Source: Pirellula staleyi DSM 6068
GTDB lineage: Bacteria; Planctomycetota; Planctomycetia; Pirellulales; Pirellulaceae
Reading direction: 5' to 3'
DNA: 64,000 nt
Assembly: GCA_945875845.1 (NCBI GenBank)
Contig: CAMCMB010000023.1
Coordinates: forward strand, 17,048 to 81,047
The position numbers and the translations under genes are program-made. Below, piece by piece: positions 36,001 through 43,660 of the stretch; the first letter of the stretch is position 1; every line of letters begins with the position of its first letter. The notes beneath the pieces are model-generated. The model saw only the letters and a list, made by a program, of their open reading frames with translations. It did no database searches and was not told where the DNA came from.

Positions 36001-39000
36001 GACTTGCAAAACCAACCATGCAACGAATGGGAACGACATCAAAGTCGCAAGCGTGAGGGTTTGCGTTGATCGGTTTGTCTCACCATTTCTCGTCGGAATG
36101 GGTAGTCTAAGGAACATGATCAAGAGACCGACCATTCCGATTCCACCCACGACTGTCCAAATCGCCCAATCAAAACCAGTTGGTTGTCGTCGACTCAATG
36201 AACCTACCATCACAATGCATGCACCGACGAATAAAGGAACCAAGACTTGGAATACAAGCAGCTGAAATAGCCGGTCAAACTGGAGCACTTTCTTGAGCGG
36301 TTCCGTTTCCGTGGTTGCGGAGGCCCACACCATTGGCGAACCGGTATGCCATTGACATAGCACCACGCACCCAACCAAGAAGCAAATACTTAGCTCCCAT
36401 CTCAGCGCAGACGCGACAGCGACTTCCGATTCCCAACTCGATGCAATCGGAAAAACGATGGATATCAATACGGATAGAAAAAGTCCCCACCGAAGCGAAC
36501 TAGGTTGAGTTGCCAACAACAAGGCTGAACTTGCCAACACGACTATCCAAAGGATGACAACTCGTGGAATTCCAGCAATCCTGTTTGCAGCGCCTTCGCC
36601 TGACCAAGTGAACGCTGCATGCGGAAAGCTTGGAATCGAAAACTGTTGTATGGCAGGTATCTCTCGCGTCTGTGCCACCCCGTTTAGTTCAAAGGACACG
36701 GTCTGGCTTTGGCTTGAGAAATCCCGAGGCACAAGCTCTTGGAGTGAACCTGGAGCAGCGCCATATGCACACAGTAGCACAGTCGCAACGCCCAGGGTCA
36801 GTAGGGCTGGCCTTGCTAGAATGGATTGATGAATACCATTCAAGCGTGTCAAAATCCCTTGCCCCGAAGAATCACTCTGGCGATCCAGCCACGCTCGCAC
36901 AAGGATGATGACCGAAGCGAAGCAGGCGATCCACACCATCTCCAATTGAACCGAATGCGGATGCAACAAGCCAAAATGAACTTCCGAGAACCATGATTGT
37001 TGCTTTGAGTGTTCGTAGATCGCCATCGCACCCGATATCGCGGCAATCGACTGAGCCAACGTCCAAAAACTCGGTCGCATCAAAATCCATCCAATCGCCC
37101 CCCATGCGACCGCTAACACGATCCCAACGGGAGAGGAAAACAACTGTGATTCCGGACGCATTTGCTGCCGAACCGATTCCAATTCGCTTGCGATCAACCA
37201 AAGACAACAAAGCACCGATGCGATGGTTGCGGCAACCTGCATCCAAACGCCGAGAATGCGATCACGGTTTGTGCCCGTTGGCATCAAATATCCGCGAAGC
37301 GATCCTGCGGCCACGAATGCAAACGTTGCAACGATCATCGACCAAAAGCTCGATGCAAGCCAACCTTGTTCCATCATCCATCCAAAACGGATCGCTTGAA
37401 GTGAAGCGATCAGGATGAAAACGCCAGCGACGATGTCGTGATACGTGGGGCGACGATACGCAGCGACGACGATCAGCGCGGTCGCGTAGAGAAAATAGAT
37501 CGCCGAAACGCTAGTGGCGTACTCATGTCGTCCCAATCCAAAAACACCGATGATGGCGAGGCCTGCAATTCCAATGAACCAGGCAGAACGCAAGGAAACG
37601 AGACCAAGTGCGAATCGATTGCTTCGATTCAAAGCTATGGAACCGATCAAGATTGCGGTGCTACAACCAATCAACGCAAATCCCGAATCGGGCGAGACAA
37701 GGGCGTTCCAAACGACCCGCCAATCCTCTTGGTTAAAACGAACATGGCCACTTGCAATATGAAAAAGCAGCACAACAGCGCAACTTGCAATGAAGTACAA
37801 ACTAGACGCAATCGATGAATGCTTGGTATGGTTTGCAACAAGAAACAAAAGACCCGACAGTCCAATCAAGGACAGTAGCAACCAAACGGGTGTTGGCCAA
37901 GCAAACAGCAAACTTAGAATACCAATCGAAATAGCTCCTGCTGCCATAAGTATACTTGGCAACCACCAACGTGACCCCTTACGTAAAGTCGCTTGGATAT
38001 TGAGCCCATAAAACAGTACTGGAAAGGCGATAACGGATGCCAAGGGGCTCAATAGATGAATTGTCTGCCATCCTTTTCCAGAGCATGCAACCAAAAGGCC
38101 AAAAGCGAGAGTGAATCCGAAAGTTCCTAACGCCAAAAGCCGAAGGGCGGAATCGAATTCTTTGGTCGTTGACTTGAGATGCTCGCGCCATCCCAACAAC
38201 ATGGGTGTCACGTAAAAGGAAATGAGACCGCCAGCAACCAAATAAAGCCCAAGCCCGCTTGTTTCCATGGTAACGAAACGCCTGACGAGCAAATTAGAAA
38301 GAGCAAAGCCAGACGCTGTCAACGTGGTCAAGACAACGGTTCGTGGTGTCACGACTTGTGAGGCAAACCACGTTAGTACACTCAGGAAAAAGAGAGACAA
38401 CAGCTCGCCGCTGATGGTCCAAGAATCCCACCCCATCCCCAACGTGAAGATCGCGAATGCCAAGAAGTTCAACGGCACAAGCATCATGCCGATCATGAGT
38501 ATACCATGGCTCGTCGTTGGCAACTTCCATCGATACCAAGCGTTGAGCCCGAGGCCTAGGATGGCTGCATTGATACCGGTGAAGATCGAAAACTTTAGCC
38601 ATGGTCTCGATGCGATATGTTGCCAGAAACTGAGTACCAAGGCCGCCGAACAGCAAACGATCATCAATCCGCCAATCAACTCGCCCCACTGAATGTTCTT
38701 TTCCTCCATGAACGCGCTAAGCCATTTCGACCACGTGCGAACGGGTTGCATCGGTTTTGCTAGGTTGGCATTCGGTTCGCCGTCATGATAATCTCGATCC
38801 AGTGCATGAGCCGTGATAACCGGTGGGCTGACAGACGGATCTTTGACACTCTCTTCAATGCGATAGGAAACCTGTTTGCTTAAATTCGGCTGCGCAACAT
38901 TCGATTGAATAAGTACAGGGGGGATTGGAGCAGGCGATGATGTATCGACTAACGGGGGCGTCAAAGGCTGACGGCTTGGGATACTGGGTACTAATGTTTC

Positions 39001-39369
39001 CGGTGCAATCACCGAGGCAAGGGTGGGCGAAACATCGCTTGCGGAGTTTGGGTTGGGGTTGGGGGTGGCATTTCGCAAAGATTCCCGAAGCTTCTCGACG
39101 ACTTGCTTGCCCCGTTCGAGTGCTTCTGAATCAATCAGTTTGCGGTTGAAAGCTTCGTTGAGCGAGAAAATGCAGATGCTCAAGGCCTTGTTGGGATCAA
39201 CCGCTCGGCTAGTCCAACCACATCCGCCGCACGCTTTCGCTTGACTGGTAAGACGTTTGTTGCAATCGGGACATCGCCGATTGGATAAAAAAGGGAGGAC
39301 GTATGCTGCGAATAGAAAAAACCCAAGTAAAACGCAAACGACCAAAACTTCCATCGAAGAAAAAAACAT
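33034..39369 (-). CDS. Giant polytopic membrane protein with N-terminal zinc ribbon (2111 residues)
   Basis: One uninterrupted frame. A first membrane helix (about residues 8-28) is followed by a zinc ribbon (RRCPDCNKRL and KACGGCGW, Cys at about 33, 36, 47 and 50). Next comes a short helical region and a proline-rich low-complexity linker (about 100-200) with PNPNPNS and SSPAPIPPVLIQ. From KNIQWGELIGGLMIVCCSAA on, there are dozens of hydrophobic helices, probably 50 or more, with short basic loops, to the end. Helices often carry paired W and G residues. The layout recalls DUF2339-type predicted membrane proteins, but it is about twice their length and I cannot assign a family. Function unknown; it is cotranscribed with the GNAT gene. 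Confidence 0.82.
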   Translation of the reverse strand: MFFSSMEVLVVCVLLGFFLFAAYVLPFLSNRRCPDCNKRLTSQAKACGGCGWTSRAVDPNKALSICIFSLNEAFNRKLIDSEALERGKQVVEKLRESLRNATPNPNPNSASDVSPTLASVIAPETLVPSIPSRQPLTPPLVDTSSPAPIPPVLIQSNVAQPNLSKQVSYRIEESVKDPSVSPPVITAHALDRDYHDGEPNANLAKPMQPVRTWSKWLSAFMEEKNIQWGELIGGLMIVCCSAALVLSFWQHIASRPWLKFSIFTGINAAILGLGLNAWYRWKLPTTSHGILMIGMMLVPLNFLAFAIFTLGMGWDSWTISGELLSLFFLSVLTWFASQVVTPRTVVLTTLTASGFALSNLLVRRFVTMETSGLGLYLVAGGLISFYVTPMLLGWREHLKSTTKEFDSALRLLALGTFGFTLAFGLLVACSGKGWQTIHLLSPLASVIAFPVLFYGLNIQATLRKGSRWWLPSILMAAGAISIGILSLLFAWPTPVWLLLSLIGLSGLLFLVANHTKHSSIASSLYFIASCAVVLLFHIASGHVRFNQEDWRVVWNALVSPDSGFALIGCSTAILIGSIALNRSNRFALGLVSLRSAWFIGIAGLAIIGVFGLGRHEYATSVSAIYFLYATALIVVAAYRRPTYHDIVAGVFILIASLQAIRFGWMMEQGWLASSFWSMIVATFAFVAAGSLRGYLMPTGTNRDRILGVWMQVAATIASVLCCLWLIASELESVRQQMRPESQLFSSPVGIVLAVAWGAIGWILMRPSFWTLAQSIAAISGAMAIYEHSKQQSWFSEVHFGLLHPHSVQLEMVWIACFASVIILVRAWLDRQSDSSGQGILTRLNGIHQSILARPALLTLGVATVLLCAYGAAPGSLQELVPRDFSSQSQTVSFELNGVAQTREIPAIQQFSIPSFPHAAFTWSGEGAANRIAGIPRVVILWIVVLASSALLLATQPSSLRWGLFLSVLISIVFPIASSWESEVAVASALRWELSICFLVGCVVLCQWHTGSPMVWASATTETEPLKKVLQFDRLFQLLVFQVLVPLFVGACIVMVGSLSRRQPTGFDWAIWTVVGGIGMVGLLIMFLRLPIPTRNGETNRSTQTLTLATLMSFPFVAWLVLQVVLALVNHPLTGPNANSLFMRMGLAPSYAIPMLLFSIGLLVAAASRPSPFLSFGSCLVLQCSSLAAYMLTLKSNALKPAAWIGLVAMLCILGGIYVLCWQWYTRRQASRHEDTELAPSQLSLDRAYWQQCLQQIAIGFLVMGIAGGIVLALANGSAIHHLGLASIGLTMAGLVTFVVAKTGKVQVNECWWILAIGGLVAIYSASMLSDIKLSVAAASVALLFTAFALVWRTNRENRQSPLRWCFDSANVSAGLFAFRELFEINGSGLSIGLLSMTSMAAMAMAWRSGIAVYVVRSMLLAHTAGFVFCWHHIPTANLVDLALSTLLTQIAISAFMCIVSSLVGFGTKVRPFLRFATGMLTCLSFGWYALALVSEIGVFRIEFYLVAILLCFVASSVGYWYRHCTDADLLTYLSTLCGVICFIQVLAPSSTQLLWSSTLLFAAFCLASSFVWRASDRIRDSVNRLNVFPKLPFVPTESPHQSFDQPTDPMRTRPASTAVVVANTMMALLVSGLGWSAQFLSDSQPIRLATSQAILAVAIAVGFLARYKDFRADVSGVRDSTKRDSTGTTALRTISLRLGAMAGIAFGWHFFDIYRISWIDHLASAGLSLAVVGALYGFGLVKWFGMKQAWQEAALQCMPGLVATASGCVLFCLVADSASMFGQLSIETGSSVSLVCTILTILISMALCLAAALLPGRDPLGLSERGRTAYVYAAEILLLGLVVHVRLRLPWLFSGWLQSVWPIVIVGLSFLGLGASEWAKRRRIGVLVEPLYRTGAILPLLPALAHWMLPSGVHYSISLWCAAAAYGSFGYLRKSMLYWALCLLFANAGLWYLLHESEFSFATHPQLWVIPPAMCVLVLVQILRDRMQRRQVAAARYLATSSIYVASTAELFMRGIAEAPWMPMVLAVLSIAGILFGIGARIRAMLWLGTMFLCVALFSIVWHAAVDLQQTWVWYVTGIVLGIIILTMFALFEKRRENLQKLVSTMQKWDD

Positions 39370-39608
39370 TTTGGAGTTTCACTTAAAAATACTAGGGTGT
39401 CATTCGTGATAACTCATCTTAGACCACGAAAGTCACACTTCGTTGGCATTTCGGCGATCGGATAACCAAAAAAAGGCTCTTCCGCAAAATTCGTGCCCCC
39501 GCCATTCGGTACACGACCGAACGGAGGGCTTAAGCCCCGAACGCTTCCTGCTGTGACCATTCGTGTCACGTGCCTCTGGTCTTTTGTTCATGGACGCCAG
39601 CAATGGCT

Positions 39609-39620
39609 AATGCTAGCATT
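39609..39620. promoter_or_regulatory. Small palindrome upstream of imuA, possible operator
   Basis: AATGCTAGCATT is a perfect 12-base palindrome ending 23 bases before the GTG at 39644. ImuA-ImuB operons are usually LexA-controlled, so this is a candidate operator, but it does not match the classical E. coli or Gram-positive LexA boxes. Confidence 0.3.
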
Positions 39621-39643
39621 TAGTTTCGCCGATAGATGAACTT

Positions 39644-40603
39644 GTGAAGCCGACCATGACCCCCTATTTACCACTATTTGCCCAGGAGCCTTGCGAGCCG
39701 CAGGTGCGTCCACTTGAGCCGCAACTCGCCAACGCGCGGGCACCGCAACTCGATAACGTGCGGGCAGCGCAGCCGCAAAGCCTCAGCGTGCAGTCGCAAT
39801 TGTCTGCCCCTGTTTGCAGCCCGCTGCTAACGTTGGAGTTGTTGGCTCGTCAGATTCGGGACATGGAAACAGCAGGTCGGCCAGCCCGAGAAAGCATCCC
39901 CAGCGGATGTGGCTTGATGGATCGACATTTACCCCATGGCGGACATGCTCGCGGCAGCATGGTCGAGTTGATTCGACACGGAGCAGGTTCTGGCGTCTCG
40001 TCGCTCGCATTGATGATCGCGAGACAAGCGATGGACGAGGGGAAGTTCCTGATCGTGGTCGATACACAGCAGCAGTTTTATCCACCTGCCATGAAATCGC
40101 TCGGCATTCCCCTGGAACGTGTCATCGCTTTGCAGCCAGCCAATCATGCCGATGCAATCTGGGGAATAGACCAAGCCTTGCGATGCCAAGCCGTAGGGGC
40201 CGTCATTGCTGAGATCGGCAATCTAGAGGATCGCGTCGCCAGGCGTCTGCAATTGGCTGCAGAACAAGGTGGTGGACTGGGAGTATTATTGCGAGACACA
40301 CGCTCCGCGAGAACGCAACCGAGTTGGGCCGATGTGCAATGGATGGTTCGTTGCGATGTAAAACGTAATCTGCAGCTACCGGTCCTAGCCACGCAGCATC
40401 AAGACGTTCGATGGTTCGAACTTGAATTAGCTCGATGCAACGGTGGCCGAACAGGCGCTCGATTCACCGTTGGTGTGGACGCTTGTGGACGATGGATCGA
40501 TGTACCAATCAAGAGTGAGGCTCGTTATGAGCAAGCGAGTGCTTTGCATTTGGCTGCCCAACTGGCCCAGCCAACGCGTCGCCGCCGCGATATCGCAGGC
40601 TGA
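39644..40603 (+). CDS. imuA: ImuA-like RecA-fold protein of the mutagenesis cassette
   Basis: A 319-residue RecA/SulA-like protein that in other bacteria supports damage-induced translesion synthesis with ImuB and DnaE2. After a low-complexity N-terminus (PQL, RAPQLDN repeats, about residues 20-55), the fold begins LLARQIRDME and GLMDRHLPHGGHARGSMVELIRH. The P-loop position reads GAGSGVSSLALMIARQ, with no GKT. FLIVVDTQQQFYPPAMKSLGI and VGAVIAEIGNLEDRVARRLQLAAE follow, typical of ImuA. Start is GTG 39644 or ATG 39656. Its 3' end overlaps imuB by 77 bases. Confidence 0.82.
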   Translation: MKPTMTPYLPLFAQEPCEPQVRPLEPQLANARAPQLDNVRAAQPQSLSVQSQLSAPVCSPLLTLELLARQIRDMETAGRPARESIPSGCGLMDRHLPHGGHARGSMVELIRHGAGSGVSSLALMIARQAMDEGKFLIVVDTQQQFYPPAMKSLGIPLERVIALQPANHADAIWGIDQALRCQAVGAVIAEIGNLEDRVARRLQLAAEQGGGLGVLLRDTRSARTQPSWADVQWMVRCDVKRNLQLPVLATQHQDVRWFELELARCNGGRTGARFTVGVDACGRWIDVPIKSEARYEQASALHLAAQLAQPTRRRRDIAG

Positions 40604-42308
40604 GCCCAAAACAAGCCCATCTGCCACCAAGCCAATCGGCCCAATCATTCTCCATGCGCGAGATGCTCGACGAGGCCGACTCGTCGCTGCTGCCAACGCC
40701 ACCGCGCGAGCCCTTGGCGTCGTTCCCCATATGCCGCTCAGTCAAGCGAGTACGCTCTGCTCGGAAGCTCAACTGATTGAACACGATCCGCAAGCCGACA
40801 TCGAAGCGATCTGTTCCATGGCGGAGTCGGCTCAGTGCTTTAGCCCCATCGTCGGCATTGAGCAAATCGACGAACATCCCTGGGCCGGCCGATCTCTGCA
40901 TCAGCCCCAATCGATCTTGCTCGACGTGACAGGCATCGCGCCAATGTTCGGCGGTGAGACCCAACTTGCCAACGCAGCAACGGATTGGGTTGCCGCGCAG
41001 GGATATCTCGCATCCATTTCCATAGCAGGCAGCGTCGGCACCGCTTGGGCACTCGCCAACTATCGCCACCGTGCCCAGATCGCAATCGAACTAGCCAACC
41101 TCGAACGCACTCAGGATTTTCATGCGGTGCACAAAACAATCTCCATCCTAGAACCCAACCAATTGGTATGTGCGACCACGTTTTTATTACCCATCGAAGC
41201 CTTGCGATTGGATCAGCCTACGGTGGCAAAGCTCCACCGATTAGGCATCCGCAAAATTGGACAGCTCGTCGAGCTTCCGCGAGCTGGACTCGCATCGCGT
41301 TTCGATGATCGGTTGATAATGCGAATCGATCAAACCGTAAACCATCGACATGAGCCAATCATTTCGTTGCACGCTTCACCCGATCTCGCAATGGAGGAAA
41401 GCTTAGAACATCCAACACCGCTAAGAGAAACCATCGACGCTGTCCTCAAACAGCAACTGGAGAGACTTGCTCAACGTTTGGACACGATGGGGCATGGCGT
41501 GATACGCCTGGTGTGCCGTATCGAAATGGAACGCAACTCGATCCCCGTTGAATCCTACGATGATCCGAGCAACGCTCAGTCAGGATGTGTTGTACGCGTG
41601 TTCCAAATCGGACTCTACCAACCCTCCAGCGAACCAGAACATCTTTTTTGGTTGCTGAGCGGTCAGCTCGACGCTCAGTATTCCAAAGGGAAAAAAAACA
41701 AGAGTATCGGTAATCTCTGGGCAAAAACCATCAGCATTCAAGCGACATTGACGGCACCCCTCGCTTGGCAACAGAGCGATCTGTTCGATCGTCATACCGC
41801 TACCCATCGCGATGCCATCGCCAAACTCATCGACAATCTCAGTGCGAGAATGGGGCGAGCAGCCGTGGTCGCCCCGACGATTCATCGCGATCCTCAACCT
41901 GAACTTGCGTACTCGTGGCGCCCACTGACGGGATGGCGCAGGGATGGCTCGATTCAGGAGACAAAAAGAAAACTAACACGTGCACCTAAGCGTGATTTTG
42001 CCAACGAGCTAGCCCTTGAGCCAAACGCAAACGAGCATTGGCGGCGACCGATGCGATTGCTGCATCCGCCCCGAAAAATGGAGGTCGAACGCATCGATAC
42101 GTACGGAGTTCCTACTCAAACGACCTATCAAGGAAACCTCGTCGAAGTGAAAAACGCGACGGGGCCCGAGCGGATCGATAGCGGTTGGTGGCAAGGGGCA
42201 ACACAACAACGCGACTACTACCGTATCGAACTCTCGACGGGACCTTGGCTATGGATCTATCGTGACCGTCGCGATCAAAACTGGTACCTCCACGGCGAGT
42301 TCGATTGA
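40527..42308 (+). CDS. imuB: ImuB-like Y-family polymerase-related protein
   Basis: A 593-residue relative of Y-family DNA polymerases that acts as an adaptor linking translesion polymerase, clamp and ImuA. The start MSKRVLCIWLPNWPSQRVAA is the ImuB signature; the catalytic Asp of true polymerases is replaced by the WLP segment. LLDVTGIAPMFGGETQLA corresponds to the palm motif without the second carboxylate pair. The thumb/little-finger part includes LHRLGIRKIGQLVELPRAGLASRF. The C-terminal 100 residues (RIDSGWWQGATQQRDYYRIE; LWIYRDRRDQNWYLHGEF) form the family's end domain. The ATG at 40527 fixes the start. The gene for DnaE2 does not follow. Confidence 0.9.
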   Translation: MSKRVLCIWLPNWPSQRVAAAISQAEPKTSPSATKPIGPIILHARDARRGRLVAAANATARALGVVPHMPLSQASTLCSEAQLIEHDPQADIEAICSMAESAQCFSPIVGIEQIDEHPWAGRSLHQPQSILLDVTGIAPMFGGETQLANAATDWVAAQGYLASISIAGSVGTAWALANYRHRAQIAIELANLERTQDFHAVHKTISILEPNQLVCATTFLLPIEALRLDQPTVAKLHRLGIRKIGQLVELPRAGLASRFDDRLIMRIDQTVNHRHEPIISLHASPDLAMEESLEHPTPLRETIDAVLKQQLERLAQRLDTMGHGVIRLVCRIEMERNSIPVESYDDPSNAQSGCVVRVFQIGLYQPSSEPEHLFWLLSGQLDAQYSKGKKNKSIGNLWAKTISIQATLTAPLAWQQSDLFDRHTATHRDAIAKLIDNLSARMGRAAVVAPTIHRDPQPELAYSWRPLTGWRRDGSIQETKRKLTRAPKRDFANELALEPNANEHWRRPMRLLHPPRKMEVERIDTYGVPTQTTYQGNLVEVKNATGPERIDSGWWQGATQQRDYYRIELSTGPWLWIYRDRRDQNWYLHGEFD

Positions 42309-42410
42309 CATCTCAACGTCACCACTGTTTCTTTCCATTCGCGCACATTGAAAATTAACGCGGACATGTTTTGGTCGCGATCCGCGAGAATCGTCGAACA
42401 ACCTCAAAAA

Positions 42411-42454
42411 TAAACAAAACAAACCCTTGCTTTCGTTTTGTTTAGTTTTATATT
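42411..42454 (+). promoter_or_regulatory. Dyad overlapping a predicted promoter before the DUF2089 gene
   Basis: A perfect inverted repeat TAAACAAAAC (42411-42420) / GTTTTGTTTA (42435-42444) with a 14-base spacer. A sigma-70-like promoter overlaps it: TTGCTT (42427-42432), 16 bases, TATATT (42449-42454). The right arm lies between the two promoter boxes, 40 bases before the ATG at 42484. This is the layout of a repressor operator, probably autoregulatory. Confidence 0.6.
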
Positions 42455-42483
42455 TATCGAAAATGCTTTTTATTGAGGTGTGA

Positions 42484-42813
42484 ATGATCGAAAAACGGTG
42501 GGTCGACCGATTGACCAGTGATGATTTGGGTTTTCTAAAGCGATTCTTGCTGGCGTCTGGTTCGCTTAAGAAGTTAGCGGAGCAATATGGTATTAGCTAT
42601 CCAACGGTGCGACTGAGGCTTGATCGACTCATCGTGAAAGTTGAGATTTTGGATAACAACGAGGATATTTCCGAGTTCGAACGCCAATTGAGAGCGTCCT
42701 TTGCCGATGGCAAAGTGGACCAATCGACCTTTGAACTTTTACTAAACACCTATAGGCAAGACGTTGAATCTCGCCGGGAGAATCGAGAACATGACAAGAA
42801 CATTGTATCGTAA
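42484..42813 (+). CDS. DUF2089 family small regulator
   Basis: A 109-residue protein. LTSDDLGFLKRFLLASGSLKKLAEQYGISYPTVRLRLDRL is the DUF2089 core and contains a helix-turn-helix (KKLAEQYGISYPTVRLRLDRLI, about residues 36-57), so DNA binding is likely. The N-terminal zinc ribbon of some family members is absent. A helical tail, highly charged, ends SRRENREHDKNIVS. The ATG at 42484 follows a dyad that may be its own operator. It overlaps the next gene by 23 bases, indicating coupling. Targets unknown. Confidence 0.85.
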   Translation: MIEKRWVDRLTSDDLGFLKRFLLASGSLKKLAEQYGISYPTVRLRLDRLIVKVEILDNNEDISEFERQLRASFADGKVDQSTFELLLNTYRQDVESRRENREHDKNIVS

Positions 42814-43561
42814 CTTTTGCTGCCTGATTATCGTGCTCGCTCTTTCGAGCGATGGCTTTGCCCAGGGCAACTCAACCACTGTCCCTTTCAAAAAGACACT
42901 CATCCCATCGGAAAAGCAGGTCCTAAAAGTGCGATGGGACGACCTTGCAAAAAATGGACAATTGCCGAAGTTCGCGGAGTTGGATCAAGCAGAAGCAGGA
43001 GCAATCAAAATTGTTCGTTCCGCCGAGAACCCACAATCGATTCCCATCGCGACGATCGAAAGACCAGCAATCCGTCAGCGAGCGTACATGTTGCGAGGTG
43101 CTATTAAGTATGAAGGGGTTTTGGGTGATGGATACTTAGAAATGTGGAACCATTTCCCAGAGCCAAAGGCTGTTTCCGCATTCACTCGCACCATGGGTGC
43201 GAATGGTCCAATGGGATGGATTCAAGGCGACTCGCCATGGAGGGAATTTCATTTACCATTCATGATTAATGACGATTCATTCCCAAGCCCAGAGAAGTTG
43301 GAAGTCAACGTTTTTCTACCGAAGGCGGGGACGATCTGGATTTCGGATCTTGAGTTGATTGAATTTCCAATCTCATCCATGAATCCTACCACGCCAGCGG
43401 AATCTTTTGCGAGTTGGGCAACTTGGAGTTCGATCTTGGTGACTGTATTCGCCGGGTTGGGGTGCGCACTCGGAGTTCTTGGAACTACCCTTTGGTTCAA
43501 AAGGGCTCGAAACAAGCAAGACATTGAGCTTCGACGCATGCAGTCCCTCGATATCGAATAA
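42791..43561 (+). CDS. Membrane-anchored exported protein coupled to DUF2089
   Basis: A 256-residue protein of no family I recognise. A signal peptide (residues 1-24, ending SSDGFAQ) leads to a beta-rich exported domain of about 170 residues with YMLRGAIKYEGVLGDGYLEMWNHF and MGWIQGDSPWREFHLPF. A C-terminal helix, ILVTVFAGLGCALGVLGTTLWF, then a short basic cytosolic tail (KRARNKQDIELRRMQSLDIE) follow. It is therefore a single-pass protein with its domain outside. I choose the ATG at 42791, which begins the signal peptide. The overlap with the DUF2089 gene suggests the two proteins function as a pair. Confidence 0.62.
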   Translation: MTRTLYRNFCCLIIVLALSSDGFAQGNSTTVPFKKTLIPSEKQVLKVRWDDLAKNGQLPKFAELDQAEAGAIKIVRSAENPQSIPIATIERPAIRQRAYMLRGAIKYEGVLGDGYLEMWNHFPEPKAVSAFTRTMGANGPMGWIQGDSPWREFHLPFMINDDSFPSPEKLEVNVFLPKAGTIWISDLELIEFPISSMNPTTPAESFASWATWSSILVTVFAGLGCALGVLGTTLWFKRARNKQDIELRRMQSLDIE

Positions 43562-43580
43562 CGGATACTTGCGGCGTACG

Positions 43581-43619
43581 CTTCCAGCTTGCGAGAATCT
43601 CGGGTGGCAAACTAGAAGC
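43581..43619. repeat. Hairpin element family D between convergent genes, copy 3
   Basis: CTTCCAGCTTGC (43581-43592) faces GCAAACTAGAAG (43608-43619), a decayed form (two mismatches) of the arm in the perfect copy at 6081-6119; the loop is again 15 bases. It lies between the convergent exported-protein and pntB genes. Confidence 0.7.
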
Positions 43620-43660
43620 TTACCCCCACTTTCGGCCCTGATTTCAGTATGCCATTCGCT

